A stretch of DNA of 64,000 bases from Mesorhizobium sp. CAU 1732 (lineage in GTDB: Bacteria; Pseudomonadota; Alphaproteobacteria; Rhizobiales; Rhizobiaceae), in contig NZ_JBDQQR010000001.1 in the NCBI RefSeq assembly GCF_039888675.1, positions 2,046,001-2,110,000 on the forward strand, given 5' to 3'. Both the position numbers and the translations under genes were made by a program. Under the pieces are notes generated by a model that saw only the letters and a list, made by a program, of their open reading frames with translations, did no database searches and had not been told where the DNA came from. Positions 36,875-45,898 of this stretch are shown here, piece after piece (the stretch's first letter is position 1; every line of letters begins with the position of its first letter).

Positions 36875-38092
36875 ATGGAAGAGTTTCACAAGGTCCGCCG
36901 GCTTCCGCCCTACGTCTTCGAGCAGGTCAACCGGCTGAAGGCCTCCGCGCGCGCCAATGGCGCCGACATCATCGATCTCGGCATGGGCAATCCCGATCTT
37001 CCAACGCCCAAGGCCATCGTCGACAAGCTGGTCGATACAGTGCGCGACCCGCGCACCCATCGCTATTCGTCGTCGCGTGGCATTCCCGGCTTGCGCCGCG
37101 CGCAGGCCAACTATTACGCGCGCCGCTTCGGCGTGAAGCTCGACGCCGAGCGCCAGATCGTCGCGACGCTGGGCTCCAAGGAAGGCTTCGCCAACATGGC
37201 GCAGGCCATCACCGCGCCGGGCGACGTGATCCTGTGTCCGAACCCGACCTATCCGATCCACGCATTCGGCTTCATCATGTCGGGCGGCGTCATCCGCTCC
37301 ATGCAGGTCGAGCCCGACGCGGGCTTCATCCCGGCGCTGGAGCGCGCGATGAAGCACTCGATCCCCAAGCCACTCGCGCTGATCATGAACTACCCGTCGA
37401 ACCCGACGGCCTATGTCGCGACGCTCGACTTCTACAAGGACGTCGTCGCCTTCGCGCGCAAGCACGACATCATCATCCTGTCCGATCTCGCTTATGCGGA
37501 GATTTATTTCGACGGCGCGCCGCCGCCCTCGATCCTGCAGGTCCCCGGCGCGATGGACGTGGCGGTCGAGTTCACCTCCATGTCCAAAACCTTCTCCATG
37601 CCCGGCTGGCGCATGGGCTTCGCGGTCGGCAACGAACGCCTGATCGCAGCGCTGACACGTGTGAAGTCGTATCTCGACTACGGCGCGTTCACTCCCATTC
37701 AGGTTGCCGCCACCGCCGCGCTCAACAGCGACGGTTCGGAGATCGAGGAAGTGCGTTCGATCTACCATCGCCGCCGCGATGTGATGGTGGACGCGTTCGC
37801 GCGTGCCGGCTGGCCGATCCCGGCGCCCGCCGCGACGATGTTTGCCTGGGCGCCGATCCCGGAAGCGTTCCGGCATCTCGGATCCCTCGAATTCTCCAAG
37901 CTGCTGGTCGAGAAGGCCGACGTCGCGGTCGCGCCCGGCATCGGATTCGGGGAGCATGGCGACGATTTCGTCCGCATCGCGCTGGTCGAGAACGAACACC
38001 GCATCCGGCAGGCCGCGCGCTCCATCAAGCGCTTCCTGTCCACCGCCGGCGAAACGCCGGACAACGTCGTATCGATCAGCGCGCGGCGCTGA
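36875..38092 (+). CDS. PLP-dependent aminotransferase, AlaC / LL-DAP-aminotransferase-like
   Basis: 405-residue fold type I class I/II aminotransferase. DIIDLGMGNPDLPTP, CPNPTYPIHAFGF, MNYPSNPTA, SDLAYAEIYFDG and the PLP-lysine motif SMSKTFSMPGWRMGF are all present. This group is annotated either as glutamate-pyruvate aminotransferase (AlaC) or as LL-diaminopimelate aminotransferase; sequence alone favours AlaC-type alanine synthesis in proteobacteria. The gene stands 38 nt before the hom start, so amino-acid supply genes are grouped. Good match over the full length. Confidence 0.88.
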   Translation: MEEFHKVRRLPPYVFEQVNRLKASARANGADIIDLGMGNPDLPTPKAIVDKLVDTVRDPRTHRYSSSRGIPGLRRAQANYYARRFGVKLDAERQIVATLGSKEGFANMAQAITAPGDVILCPNPTYPIHAFGFIMSGGVIRSMQVEPDAGFIPALERAMKHSIPKPLALIMNYPSNPTAYVATLDFYKDVVAFARKHDIIILSDLAYAEIYFDGAPPPSILQVPGAMDVAVEFTSMSKTFSMPGWRMGFAVGNERLIAALTRVKSYLDYGAFTPIQVAATAALNSDGSEIEEVRSIYHRRRDVMVDAFARAGWPIPAPAATMFAWAPIPEAFRHLGSLEFSKLLVEKADVAVAPGIGFGEHGDDFVRIALVENEHRIRQAARSIKRFLSTAGETPDNVVSISARR

Positions 38093-38130
38093 ACTGTTTC
38101 TGAAATACCAGTTTGAGGGATGCCGGGGGC

Positions 38131-39444
38131 ATGAGCGAAGCTTTGCGTGTTGGAATTGCCGGTCTCGGCACGGTTGGTGCGTCGGTGGCGCGGGTTCTGT
38201 CTGACAAGGCAGCCGAACTTACCCGCCAGTGCGGCCGAACCATCGTCGTTGCAGGCGTCTCCGCGCGCGACAAAAGCCGCGATCGCGGCGTGGACGTGTC
38301 CGGCGCGCAGTGGTTCGACGATCCGATCGAACTCGCCAAATGGGACGGCATCGACGTCTTCGTGGAGCTTATCGGCGGAGACGAGGGAGCGGCACGCAGT
38401 TCCGTCAAGGCGGCGCTCGAGGCCGGCCATCATGTTGTCACCGCCAACAAGGCGCTGCTTGCCAAGCACGGCCTCGAACTTGCGGGCCTCGCCGAGAAGA
38501 AGGGCGTGCTTCTCAACTACGAGGCTGCGGTCGCGGGCGGTATCCCGATCATCAAGACGATGCGCGAGGCGATGGCCGGCAACACGGTCACCCGCGTCTT
38601 CGGCATCCTCAACGGCACCTGCAACTACATCCTGACGCGCATGGAAGCCGAGGGCATCTCGTTCGAGGAGTGCCTGAAGGACGCGCAGCGCCTCGGCTAC
38701 GCCGAAGCCGACCCGACATTCGACATCGAGGGGCAGGACACGGCGCACAAGCTGGCGATCCTGACGAGCCTCGCCTTCGGCTCGAAGATCGCCGCTGACG
38801 ATATCTATCTCGAAGGCATCTCGAACATCACGCAGGCCGACATACGCGCGGCGAGCGAACTCGGCTATCGGATCAAGCTGCTCGGCGTCGCCGTGCGGAC
38901 CGAGACCGGCATCGAGCAGCGCGTGCATCCGACCATGGTTCCGACCGCCTCCGTCATCGCGCAGGTCCATGGCGTCACGAACGCGGTCGCAGTCGAGACC
39001 GACATTCTGGGCGAACTCCTGCTGTCCGGGCCCGGTGCAGGCGGCAACGCCACGGCGTCGGCGGTTGTCGGCGACGTGGCCGATATCGCCAAGTCGCGTC
39101 CCGGCTTCCAGCATGGCCCGGTCTTCGGGCGGCCGGTCAAGGAGCTTTCGCCCTACAAAAAGGCGCGCATGCGCAGCCATGCGGGCGGTTACTTCATCCG
39201 CCTGACTGTGCATGACCGCATCGGCGTGTTTGCCGCGATCGCAAAACGCATGGCCGACAGCGATATCTCGCTCGAATCCATCGTCCAGCATTCCGATGGG
39301 ACCGACACGGCTGCGCAGAAGACCGTGATCCTGGTCACGCACGAGACGACGGAGGCTGCGGTGCGCAAGGCCGTCGATGGAATCACCAAGGACGGCCATC
39401 TGGTCGACAAGCCGCAGGTGATCCGCATCGAGCGGGCCGCCTGA
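38131..39444 (+). CDS. hom: Homoserine dehydrogenase
   Basis: Reduces aspartate semialdehyde to homoserine on the way to threonine and methionine. 437 residues. NAD(P) motif VGIAGLGTVGASVARVL, substrate-site blocks HHVVTANKALLAKHG and YEAAVAGGIPIIKTM, and GILNGTCNYILTRM. A C-terminal ACT domain (about residues 350-437, HDRIGVFAAIAKRMADSDIS) gives feedback control by threonine in relatives. ATG at 38131 follows GGGGG; a TTG at 38113 is a less likely start. A GC hairpin without T-run (39491-39504) lies downstream, ahead of glpX. Confidence 0.96.
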   Translation: MSEALRVGIAGLGTVGASVARVLSDKAAELTRQCGRTIVVAGVSARDKSRDRGVDVSGAQWFDDPIELAKWDGIDVFVELIGGDEGAARSSVKAALEAGHHVVTANKALLAKHGLELAGLAEKKGVLLNYEAAVAGGIPIIKTMREAMAGNTVTRVFGILNGTCNYILTRMEAEGISFEECLKDAQRLGYAEADPTFDIEGQDTAHKLAILTSLAFGSKIAADDIYLEGISNITQADIRAASELGYRIKLLGVAVRTETGIEQRVHPTMVPTASVIAQVHGVTNAVAVETDILGELLLSGPGAGGNATASAVVGDVADIAKSRPGFQHGPVFGRPVKELSPYKKARMRSHAGGYFIRLTVHDRIGVFAAIAKRMADSDISLESIVQHSDGTDTAAQKTVILVTHETTEAAVRKAVDGITKDGHLVDKPQVIRIERAA

Positions 39445-39586
39445 GACTGTCATCCACATTCAATCGATTGATGTTCTAAGCGGTGTGAAATCGCCCTTGC
39501 GGGCGGCATTCCACTTTGACAGAACGGGTCAGCCCAGCTTCCCGTCACCTCGGGCAAACGCTTGAATCTCACGCAGGATTAACACG

Positions 39587-40564
39587 ATGGCCAAAACCGC
39601 TTCGTCCGGTCTCGACCGTATTCTGACCCTCGAACTGGTGCGCGTCACCGAGCGCGCCGCCGTCGCTGCTGCGAGATTGCGCGGACGTGGCGACGAGATG
39701 GCAGCCGATCAGGTTGCGGTCGATGCGATGCGCTCGGAACTCAACCGCCTGCCGATCGCCGGCACGGTCGTCATCGGCGAGGGCGAGCGCGACGAGGCGC
39801 CGATGCTCTACATCGGCGAGGAAGTGGGCACCGGTGACGGTCCCGGCGTGGACATCGCGCTTGATCCGCTGGAAGGCACCACGATCTGTGCCAAGAACCT
39901 GCCGAATTCGCTGGCCGTCATTGCGATCGCCGAAAAGGGCAGCCTGCTCTACGCGCCGGACGTCTACATGGACAAGATCGCCATCGGACCCGGCTATGCG
40001 CAAGGCGTGGTCGACATCGACGCGCCGGCCATCGAGAACATCGAGAACCTCGCCAAGGCGAAAGGCGTGCCGGTCAGCGAGATCACGGCCTGCATTCTCG
40101 ACCGACCACGCCATGCCCGCCTGATCGAGGCCGTGCGCGCGACCGGTGCGGCGATCCGCCTGATCGGTGACGGTGACGTGGCGGGTGTCATCCACACGAC
40201 CGATCCGGACGAGACCGGCATCGATATCTATCTCGGCACGGGTGGCGCGCCGGAAGGCGTTCTTGCGGCTGCGGCATTGCGCTGCATCGGTGGCCAGATG
40301 CAGGGACGGCTTCAGCTCAACAGCGAAGACAAGGTGGCGCGGGCGGCCAAGATGGGCATCTCGGACCCGAACAAGGTCTACAGGATGGATGAAATGGCGC
40401 GCGGCGACGTCCTCTTCGCTGCGACCGGCGTGACCGATGGAAACCTGCTCGCCGGCGTCAAGTTCGGCCGCGATTCGATCCAGACCCACACGATCGTCAT
40501 GCGCTCGTCCTCGGGCACGGTGCGCGAGATCAAGGCGCGCCATCAGGATCTGGACAAGTTCTGA
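39587..40564 (+). CDS. glpX: Class II fructose-1,6-bisphosphatase
   Basis: Gluconeogenic phosphatase of the GlpX type. 325 residues. Metal and phosphate sites are visible in VVIGEGERDEAPMLYIGEEV and DIALDPLEGTTICAKN; YMDKIAIGP, RLIGDGDVAGVI and EGVLAAAALRCIGGQMQGRL are conserved. AGGA sits upstream of the ATG at 39587. The neighbours hom and recJ are on the same strand with gaps of 142 and 58 nt, the usual hom-glpX-recJ order of rhizobia. Confidence 0.96.
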   Translation: MAKTASSGLDRILTLELVRVTERAAVAAARLRGRGDEMAADQVAVDAMRSELNRLPIAGTVVIGEGERDEAPMLYIGEEVGTGDGPGVDIALDPLEGTTICAKNLPNSLAVIAIAEKGSLLYAPDVYMDKIAIGPGYAQGVVDIDAPAIENIENLAKAKGVPVSEITACILDRPRHARLIEAVRATGAAIRLIGDGDVAGVIHTTDPDETGIDIYLGTGGAPEGVLAAAALRCIGGQMQGRLQLNSEDKVARAAKMGISDPNKVYRMDEMARGDVLFAATGVTDGNLLAGVKFGRDSIQTHTIVMRSSSGTVREIKARHQDLDKF

Positions 40565-40622
40565 GCGGCCTTTGGAATCCGCGCCGCTTTATCCTACCGT
40601 CCGCGCTTGAGCGGGAGTGGTG

Positions 40623-42404
40623 ATGAACGACAGGCGATATTTTCTCGACGTGCGGAAGTCGGCGACCGGGCTTGCCTGGGCGCATCGGCTCGACCAGCGG
40701 CAGGAGAACGTGGCGCTCGCCATCGCGCAGAGCCACGGCGTGCCGGATATCGTCGCACGCGTGCTTGCCGGGCGCGGCGTCACGCAGGACGACGCGCCGG
40801 GCTTTCTCGATCCGACGATCCGCGACCTGTTGCCCGATCCGCGATCCCTGACCGACATGGATGCCGCAGCCGGCCGCATCGCCGATGCCGTGATGCGGCG
40901 CGAGCGTGTCGCGATCTTCGGCGATTACGATGTCGATGGCGCGACGTCCTCGGCCTTGATGAGACGGTTTTTCGACCATTACGGCGTCGAATCCGAAATC
41001 TACATTCCCGACCGCATCTTCGAAGGCTACGGCCCGAACCCGGACGCCATGCGTGAGCTCGTCGGGCGCGGGGCGCGGCTCATCGTTACGGTCGATTGCG
41101 GCACCAACAGTGCTGCCTCCGTCGATGCCGCGAATGAGGCGGGGGCGGAGGTCGTCGTGCTCGACCACCATCAGGTGGGCGGGGCGCTTCCTGACGCCGT
41201 CGCCATCGTCAATCCGAACCGCGAGGACGACCTGTCGGGGCAGGGGCATCTCTGCGCGGCCGGCGTGGTCTTCGTCACGCTGGTGCGCACGGTGAGCGTA
41301 CTGCGCGAGCGCGGTCATGCCGAAAAGGCGCCGGACCTGCTCGGATGGCTCGATCTGGTCGCGCTCGGCACCGTGTGCGACGTCGTTCCCCTGACCGGCG
41401 TCAATCGCGCCTTCGTGGTGAAGGGGCTCATTGCCATGCGCCGTCTCGGCAATGTCGGGCTGTCGGCGCTTGCGCGTGTCGCCCGCATCGGCGAGCCGCT
41501 GGCTGCATTCCACCTGTCGTTCATCCTGGGCCCGCGCATCAATGCCGGTGGACGCATCGGCGACGCAGCACTCGGCAGCCGGTTGCTTGCCACCGACGAC
41601 CCTGTCGAAGCGCAACAGATCGCCGAGACGCTGGACCGTCTGAACCAGGAGCGGCAGGGGCTCGAGCAGGCCATGCTGGCGGAAGCGCGCACCGAAGCCG
41701 ACATCGAGCTCGCGTCAGGCCATGGCCCGGCGATCGTGGTCACGGCGAGCGATAGCTGGCATCAGGGCGTCGTGGGGCTGCTCGCGGCTCGGCTTAAGGA
41801 ACATGCGCGCCGGCCCGCTTTCGCGATCGCATTCAACGCGAATGGCTTGGGCTCCGGGTCCGGCCGTTCGATCGCGGGTTTCGATCTCGGACGCATGGTC
41901 CGCACGGCCGTCGAGCGCGGGCTTCTGGTCAAGGGTGGCGGCCACGCCATGGCTGCGGGCATCACGGTCGAGCGCCCGAAACTTGGAGCCTTACGGGCAT
42001 TTTTCGAGGAATGGGCGGCTGACGAAGTCTCCCGTCTGCGCCACGAGGAAACGATCGACATCGACGCCGCGCTCTCCGCCGACGGCGCGACCTTCGATCT
42101 GCTGGAATCCCTGGAAAGTGCCGGACCGTTCGGCTCCGGCCATCCGGCGCCGATGCTTGCCCTGCCTCGCCACACGCTCGCCGACGCACGCCAGGTGGGG
42201 ACAAATCACATCCGTGCGGAACTGCGCTCACAGACCGGCGCGCGCATTCAGGCAATGGCCTTCCGCGCCGTGGATTCCGATCTTGGGAACTTCCTGTTCG
42301 CCAATCGCGGAAGGCTGATCCATGTGGCCGGCAATCTGTCGGCCAACACCTGGAATGGCATGAAGTCGGTGCAGTTCAGGATCACGGATGCGGCGTTGGC
42401 TTAA
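40623..42404 (+). CDS. recJ: Single-stranded-DNA-specific exonuclease RecJ
   Basis: 5'-3' single-strand exonuclease of recombination and mismatch repair. 593 residues. The DHH phosphoesterase motifs are FGDYDVDGATSSALM (motif I), VTVDCGTNS, VVLDHHQVGG (DHH) and NAGGRIGDAALGSRLL; the DHHA1 part has KGGGHAMAAGITVE. The C-terminal OB-fold region ends in MKSVQFRITDAALA. Two GTG codons stand directly before the ATG; GGGAG suits the ATG at 40623 or the GTGs. A toxin-antitoxin promoter starts only eight bases after the stop. Confidence 0.95.
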   Translation: MNDRRYFLDVRKSATGLAWAHRLDQRQENVALAIAQSHGVPDIVARVLAGRGVTQDDAPGFLDPTIRDLLPDPRSLTDMDAAAGRIADAVMRRERVAIFGDYDVDGATSSALMRRFFDHYGVESEIYIPDRIFEGYGPNPDAMRELVGRGARLIVTVDCGTNSAASVDAANEAGAEVVVLDHHQVGGALPDAVAIVNPNREDDLSGQGHLCAAGVVFVTLVRTVSVLRERGHAEKAPDLLGWLDLVALGTVCDVVPLTGVNRAFVVKGLIAMRRLGNVGLSALARVARIGEPLAAFHLSFILGPRINAGGRIGDAALGSRLLATDDPVEAQQIAETLDRLNQERQGLEQAMLAEARTEADIELASGHGPAIVVTASDSWHQGVVGLLAARLKEHARRPAFAIAFNANGLGSGSGRSIAGFDLGRMVRTAVERGLLVKGGGHAMAAGITVERPKLGALRAFFEEWAADEVSRLRHEETIDIDAALSADGATFDLLESLESAGPFGSGHPAPMLALPRHTLADARQVGTNHIRAELRSQTGARIQAMAFRAVDSDLGNFLFANRGRLIHVAGNLSANTWNGMKSVQFRITDAALA

Positions 42405-42411
42405 GCCGAGT

Positions 42412-42440
42412 TTGCATTTGTATAGCAGAATGCCTACATT
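42412..42440 (+). promoter_or_regulatory. Promoter with internal dyad in front of the BrnT-like gene
   Basis: TTGCAT (42412-42417), 17-bp spacer, TACATT (42435-42440). TGTA (42419-42422) and TACA (42435-42438) are inverted halves 12 bp apart, spanning the spacer and the -10 element, as expected for an antitoxin-autoregulated operator. Confidence 0.5.
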
Positions 42441-42460
42441 CTTTCGGGTGTGGGGGCAGC

Positions 42461-42753
42461 ATGAAGATCAGTGGATTCCACTGGGATGAAGGCAATTGGC
42501 CGAATGCGGCAAGCATGGAGTCGATAGGCAGGACATAGAGTTTGTCTTGGACCAGCAGCCGCTGATACTGCCCGACCGTAGCGGCTCGCGGGAAGTTCGC
42601 TTCAATGCCGTTGGCAGAAATGGTTCCGGGCGCCATGTGTTTATCGTGTTTTGCCTGCGTGAAAGTGGTGAATCGCTTTTGATGCGGCCGATCAGCGCCC
42701 GCTATATGCATGAGAAAGAGGTCAGGACTTATGACCGCACACGAGAAACTTAA
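42461..42753 (+). pseudogene. BrnT-family toxin gene with a one-base frameshift
   Basis: From ATG 42461 (GGGGG upstream) the frame reads MKISGFHWDEGNWP, the expected BrnT N-terminus, but then runs into a TAG at 42536-42538. The continuation, CGKHGVDRQDIEFVLDQQP to SARYMHEKEVRTYDRTRE, is in another frame from about 42500 to 42753. Adding one base near 42503 (AA for AAA) would rejoin them as NWPKCGKHGV, the family consensus. The second part contains FIVFCLRESGESLLMRPISARYM typical of BrnT ribonucleases. The toxin is therefore probably inactive unless the base is a sequencing error, or a TTG at 42496 gives a truncated product. The antitoxin overlaps its 3' end. Confidence 0.72.
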
Positions 42754-42988
42754 GCCATTTCCTCGTTTTGAAACGGATGAGGAGGCAGAGAAATTCGTCG
42801 CCGAAGCAGACCTGTCGGAATATCATTTCTCGCAGTTCAAGCCGATGCAGTTTGAATTTGAGAGGAAGTCCGAGCAGGTCAATCTTCGTATGTCCGCGGG
42901 ACTGCTCACCAAGATCAAGCAGCGTGCAGAGGCGCGAGGCATCCCGTATCAGCGATTTATTCGCGAGATACTGGAACGCGCCGTATAA
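42731..42988 (+). CDS. BrnA/CopG-type antitoxin
   Basis: 85 residues starting MTAHEKLKPFPRFETDEEAE. The pattern FETDEEAEKFVAEADLSEYH, a middle linker and a C-terminal ribbon-helix-helix (VNLRMSAGLLTKIKQRAEAR then GIPYQRFIREIL) matches CopG/BrnA-type antitoxins that pair with BrnT. AGGTCAGGA precedes the ATG. It overlaps the toxin gene's 3' end by 23 bases. The antitoxin frame is intact, while the toxin is frameshifted, a typical state of decaying modules, since the antitoxin is harmless alone. Confidence 0.85.
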   Translation: MTAHEKLKPFPRFETDEEAEKFVAEADLSEYHFSQFKPMQFEFERKSEQVNLRMSAGLLTKIKQRAEARGIPYQRFIREILERAV

Positions 42989-42997
42989 GGCTGACGG

Positions 42998-43954
42998 CTA
43001 CCCCAGAACCGTCTGCAACCGCTCCAACTCGCCCAACTGCGCGCGCGTGACCTCGTAGCCGAGCCGGATGGCCTCGTCCGCGCGGTGGAATTCCGTCAGG
43101 CCGATATGCCCGAGCTTGGGCAGCAGCGACATGTCCGGTGGGTCGCCGGCCATGCGGGCGCGCGAAATGCGATCCTGGATGATGTTGAAGGCCTCGACCA
43201 TCACGCCGGTGATGCCGATGCGCGCGTTGCGGTCGTTCGAGCCGCGATCGACCACGAGAGGACCGTCCTCGACGTCGTCGGCGCTGTGCTTGATGACCGC
43301 TGCGCGACCGAACAGATCGTAGTGCAGGTTGACCGCCACGACGAGCGGCTGCTCGTGCGCGCGGCAGACCGACACGGGAACCGGATTGACCAGAGCTCCA
43401 TCGACCAGAACCCGCTTGTTGCAGGTTACGGGCTCGAAGACGCCGGGAAGCGCATAGGATGCGCGCATGGCCTTGATCAGCGAGCCGCTCGACAGCCATA
43501 TTTCATGACCGGTTCGGATCTCGGTGGCGACGCACACGAATGGCTTCGACAAATCTGCAAAGGTGACGCCGGCAAGGTGCTCCTGCATGCGCGCAGTGAG
43601 CTTCATGCCGCCGAAGAGACCATTGCCGCCCAAATGAAGGTCAAGCAGGCCGAACATGCGCCGCTTGGTGAGCGAGCGCGCGAATTCCTCCAACTCGTCG
43701 AGCTTGCCCGCGAGGTAGCAGCCGCCGACCAGTGCGCCGATCGAGGTTCCCGCGATCATGTCGATCTCGATGCCTGCCTCATCCAGCGCACGCAGCACGC
43801 CGATATGGGCCCAGCCACGCGCGGCACCGCCACCGAGCGCGAGCGAGATACCGGATTTCTTCACTGGCTTTGCCTGCGGCAGATCCGGCCCCGACGGAAG
43901 ATCTCCGCCATTGCCCTCTTCATGCCTGCCGCGCAAAGACGCCCATTCGAGCAT
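42998..43954 (-). CDS. Patatin-like phospholipase family protein (RssA-like)
   Basis: 318 residues from the ATG at 43954, with AGGGAG upstream. Ser-Asp dyad hydrolase: oxyanion hole LGGGAARGWAHIGVL, nucleophile elbow IAGTSIGALVGG and catalytic Asp in LVDGALVNPVP. No signal peptide, so cytoplasmic like RssA rather than a secreted patatin. Substrate unknown. It follows hisI by 79 nt on the same strand and could be the last gene of a folE-hisI unit. Confidence 0.87.
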   Translation of the reverse strand: MLEWASLRGRHEEGNGGDLPSGPDLPQAKPVKKSGISLALGGGAARGWAHIGVLRALDEAGIEIDMIAGTSIGALVGGCYLAGKLDELEEFARSLTKRRMFGLLDLHLGGNGLFGGMKLTARMQEHLAGVTFADLSKPFVCVATEIRTGHEIWLSSGSLIKAMRASYALPGVFEPVTCNKRVLVDGALVNPVPVSVCRAHEQPLVVAVNLHYDLFGRAAVIKHSADDVEDGPLVVDRGSNDRNARIGITGVMVEAFNIIQDRISRARMAGDPPDMSLLPKLGHIGLTEFHRADEAIRLGYEVTRAQLGELERLQTVLG

Positions 43955-44033
43955 CACACTACTCCCTGTCCCCCACCGACTATGCGGCGTGGGTCGTATC
44001 GAAATCATAAACATTCCACCTCAGGCGCATCCG

Positions 44034-44483
44034 CTACGCCTTGCCGGAATAGATCGTCTTCGGGTCAAACCTTGCTTCGCTGCCGTCCCCGACCAGCCTC
44101 GCATGTCCGTCATCCGCTATTACGGTCCTGTAGAAGCAGGATCGGCGGCCAGTGTGGCAGGTCGCGTCATGTCCGGCCACTTCCACTTTCAGCCAGACCG
44201 CATCCTGATCACAGTCGGTACGCAGCTCTACCACCTGTTGGAGGTTTCCCGACGTTTCGCCCTTTTTCCAGAGGCTTTCCCGAGAACGGGACCAATAGTG
44301 CGCCACGCCGGTCTCAACAGTCAGGGCGAGCGCCTGCGCGTTCATGTGGGCGACCATCAGCAGTTCGCCGTCGCGTGCATCGGTCACCACGGCGGTGACG
44401 AGGCCGTTACCGTCGAAACGCGGCGTGAAGGCCGCGCCTTCTTCCAGCACGGCCTTGTCTTTGGAGGGGAGGCTAAATTCCAT
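44034..44483 (-). CDS. hisI: Phosphoribosyl-AMP cyclohydrolase
   Basis: Third step of histidine biosynthesis. 149 residues without a fused HisE part. [39 protein letters not shown] and [13 protein letters not shown] followed by [11 protein letters not shown] carry the zinc Cys residues and Mg-binding Asp residues. No other his genes are in the window; this separation is normal in rhizobia. folE ends 36 nt upstream on the same strand. Confidence 0.96.
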   Translation of the reverse strand: MEFSLPSKDKAVLEEGAAFTPRFDGNGLVTAVVTDARDGELLMVAHMNAQALALTVETGVAHYWSRSRESLWKKGETSGNLQQVVELRTDCDQDAVWLKVEVAGHDATCHTGRRSCFYRTVIADDGHARLVGDGSEARFDPKTIYSGKA

Positions 44484-44519
44484 GTCTGCGACCTTGTCGT
44501 TTCAGGTCGCACCGGCCTG

Positions 44520-45218
44520 TCAGGCCATTGGACCGCTTCTGAGCATCATCATGAACCGCACCTGTTCTTCCGGCTGATCCTTGAAAGCGCCGGTGAACGT
44601 CGTGGTCAACGTGGTGGAGCCCTGCTTGCGAATGCCGCGCATGGCCATGCACATATGCTCGGCCTCTATCATCACGGCGACGCCGCGCGGATTTAGCACA
44701 TCCTGGATCACGCCCGCAATCTGGGCGGTCATCGCCTCCTGCGTCTGCAGGCGGTGGGCGAAGATGTCGACGGTCCGCGCGATCTTCGACAGGCCGACCA
44801 CCTTTCCATCCGGCAGATAGGCGACATGCGCCCTGCCGATGATCGGCACCATGTGGTGCTCGCAATGCGAGTGGAACTGGATATCCTTGACCAGGACGAT
44901 GTCGTCATAGCCTTCGACTTCCTCGAAGGTTCGGCCAAGTTCGTCTGCCGGGCACATATCATAGCCCTGGAACATCTCGCGATAGGCCTTAGCCACGCGC
45001 TTCGGCGTGTCGAGCAGGCCCTCGCGTTCCGGATTGTCGCCCGTCCAGCGAAGCAGCGTCAGCACGGCAGCTTCGACCTCCTCCTGCGAGGGGCGGTCGG
45101 TTACCGGCTTGTCCATGTAATTCGGAAGCGGCGGACGCGTCGATGGCACGGCCGGCTGGGCGGAGCCGCTCTGGCTGTTATCGGCGCGCGGCGAAAAGGT
45201 TTTGACAACGGCATCCAT
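44520..45218 (-). CDS. folE: GTP cyclohydrolase I
   Basis: First enzyme of tetrahydrofolate (and queuosine) synthesis. 232 residues from ATG 45218 with GGGAGA upstream; the first ~45 residues are a Pro/Ser-rich extension. Zinc and active-site motifs: [20 protein letters not shown] (Cys and His ligands), [19 protein letters not shown] and [20 protein letters not shown] (Cys ligand). Leads a minus-strand group folE-hisI-patatin. Its divergent 233-nt upstream region, shared with the IscU-like gene, contains a 10-bp perfect inverted repeat. Confidence 0.96.
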   Translation of the reverse strand: MDAVVKTFSPRADNSQSGSAQPAVPSTRPPLPNYMDKPVTDRPSQEEVEAAVLTLLRWTGDNPEREGLLDTPKRVAKAYREMFQGYDMCPADELGRTFEEVEGYDDIVLVKDIQFHSHCEHHMVPIIGRAHVAYLPDGKVVGLSKIARTVDIFAHRLQTQEAMTAQIAGVIQDVLNPRGVAVMIEAEHMCMAMRGIRKQGSTTLTTTFTGAFKDQPEEQVRFMMMLRSGPMA

Positions 45219-45319
45219 GAAGGGTGTCTCCCGTAGTCCCACTCCAAGGAGGGACGAGTTGAACGGACAACAGCCCTTGGCGAGCGCCGGTTTTGGCGGA
45301 TCGGAAGCGGCCTGTCTAT

Positions 45320-45378
45320 ACATCGGCGAGGACGTGCGACATGCTCGCCTTGTCGCCGATGTGTTCCACGCATTATAT
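45320..45378 (+). promoter_or_regulatory. Promoter of the IscU-like gene overlapped by a 10-bp inverted repeat
   Basis: ACATCGGCGA (45320-45329) and TCGCCGATGT (45353-45362) are exact inverted copies 23 bp apart. A promoter-like pair TTGTCG (45350-45355), 17-bp spacer, TTATAT (45373-45378) faces the IscU-like gene, with its -35 region inside the right arm of the repeat. A dimeric repressor or activator site is suggested. Confidence 0.45.
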
Positions 45379-45451
45379 ATGTCGGGGCATGGCTATGGGA
45401 AGACACGGTCTTGGCATGCTGACATCTTCTTGAAGCAGGAGTTGGAACGCT

Positions 45452-45898
45452 GTGATCAATGACGTCTACAATGCGAAAATTTTGGGCTTTGCCGGAAATA
45501 TCGCCCGCATTGGCCGTCTCGATCAGCCGGATGCGACCGCGACGGCGCATTCGAAGCTTTGCGGGTCGACCGTGACGATCGATCTGAAGATGGACGGCGA
45601 TATCGTGACCGATTTCGCCCATGACGTGAAGGCCTGCGCGCTGGGGCAGGCTTCGTCATCGATAATGGCCCGGCATGTCGTGGGCGCATCCGCCGCCGAG
45701 CTTCGCGCGGTCCGCGACACCATGCTCAAGATGTTGAAGGAAAACGGCGCCCCGCCGGAAGGCCGCTTCGAAGACCTGAGATATCTGGAGCCGGTGCGTG
45801 ACTACAAGGCGCGTCATGCCTCGACGATGCTGACATTCGATGCAGTGGTCGATGCGATCGGCCAGATCGAAGCCAAACGCGCCGCCGAGGCGGCATGA
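45452..45898 (+). CDS. Iron-sulfur cluster scaffold-like protein (NifU N-terminal/IscU family), third Cys replaced
   Basis: 148 residues from GTG 45452. The IscU fold is recognisable: SKLCGSTVTIDLKMDGD, DFAHDVKACALGQASSSIMA and YKARHASTMLTFDAV. Cys37 and Cys62 match the first two scaffold cysteines, but the third, in the H-C-S motif of IscU, is Ala (H122-A123-S124). It may carry a cluster differently or have another role. No isc or suf genes are adjacent. Overlaps the nucleotidyltransferase gene (ATGA at 45895-45898), and yidD follows, a block found in many rhizobia beside folE. Confidence 0.85.
   Translation: MINDVYNAKILGFAGNIARIGRLDQPDATATAHSKLCGSTVTIDLKMDGDIVTDFAHDVKACALGQASSSIMARHVVGASAAELRAVRDTMLKMLKENGAPPEGRFEDLRYLEPVRDYKARHASTMLTFDAVVDAIGQIEAKRAAEAA

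Noticed and set aside
39491..39504. CGCCC-TTGC-GGGCG hairpin after hom as a terminator
   Set aside because: No T-run follows; it may be structural, but termination cannot be supported.
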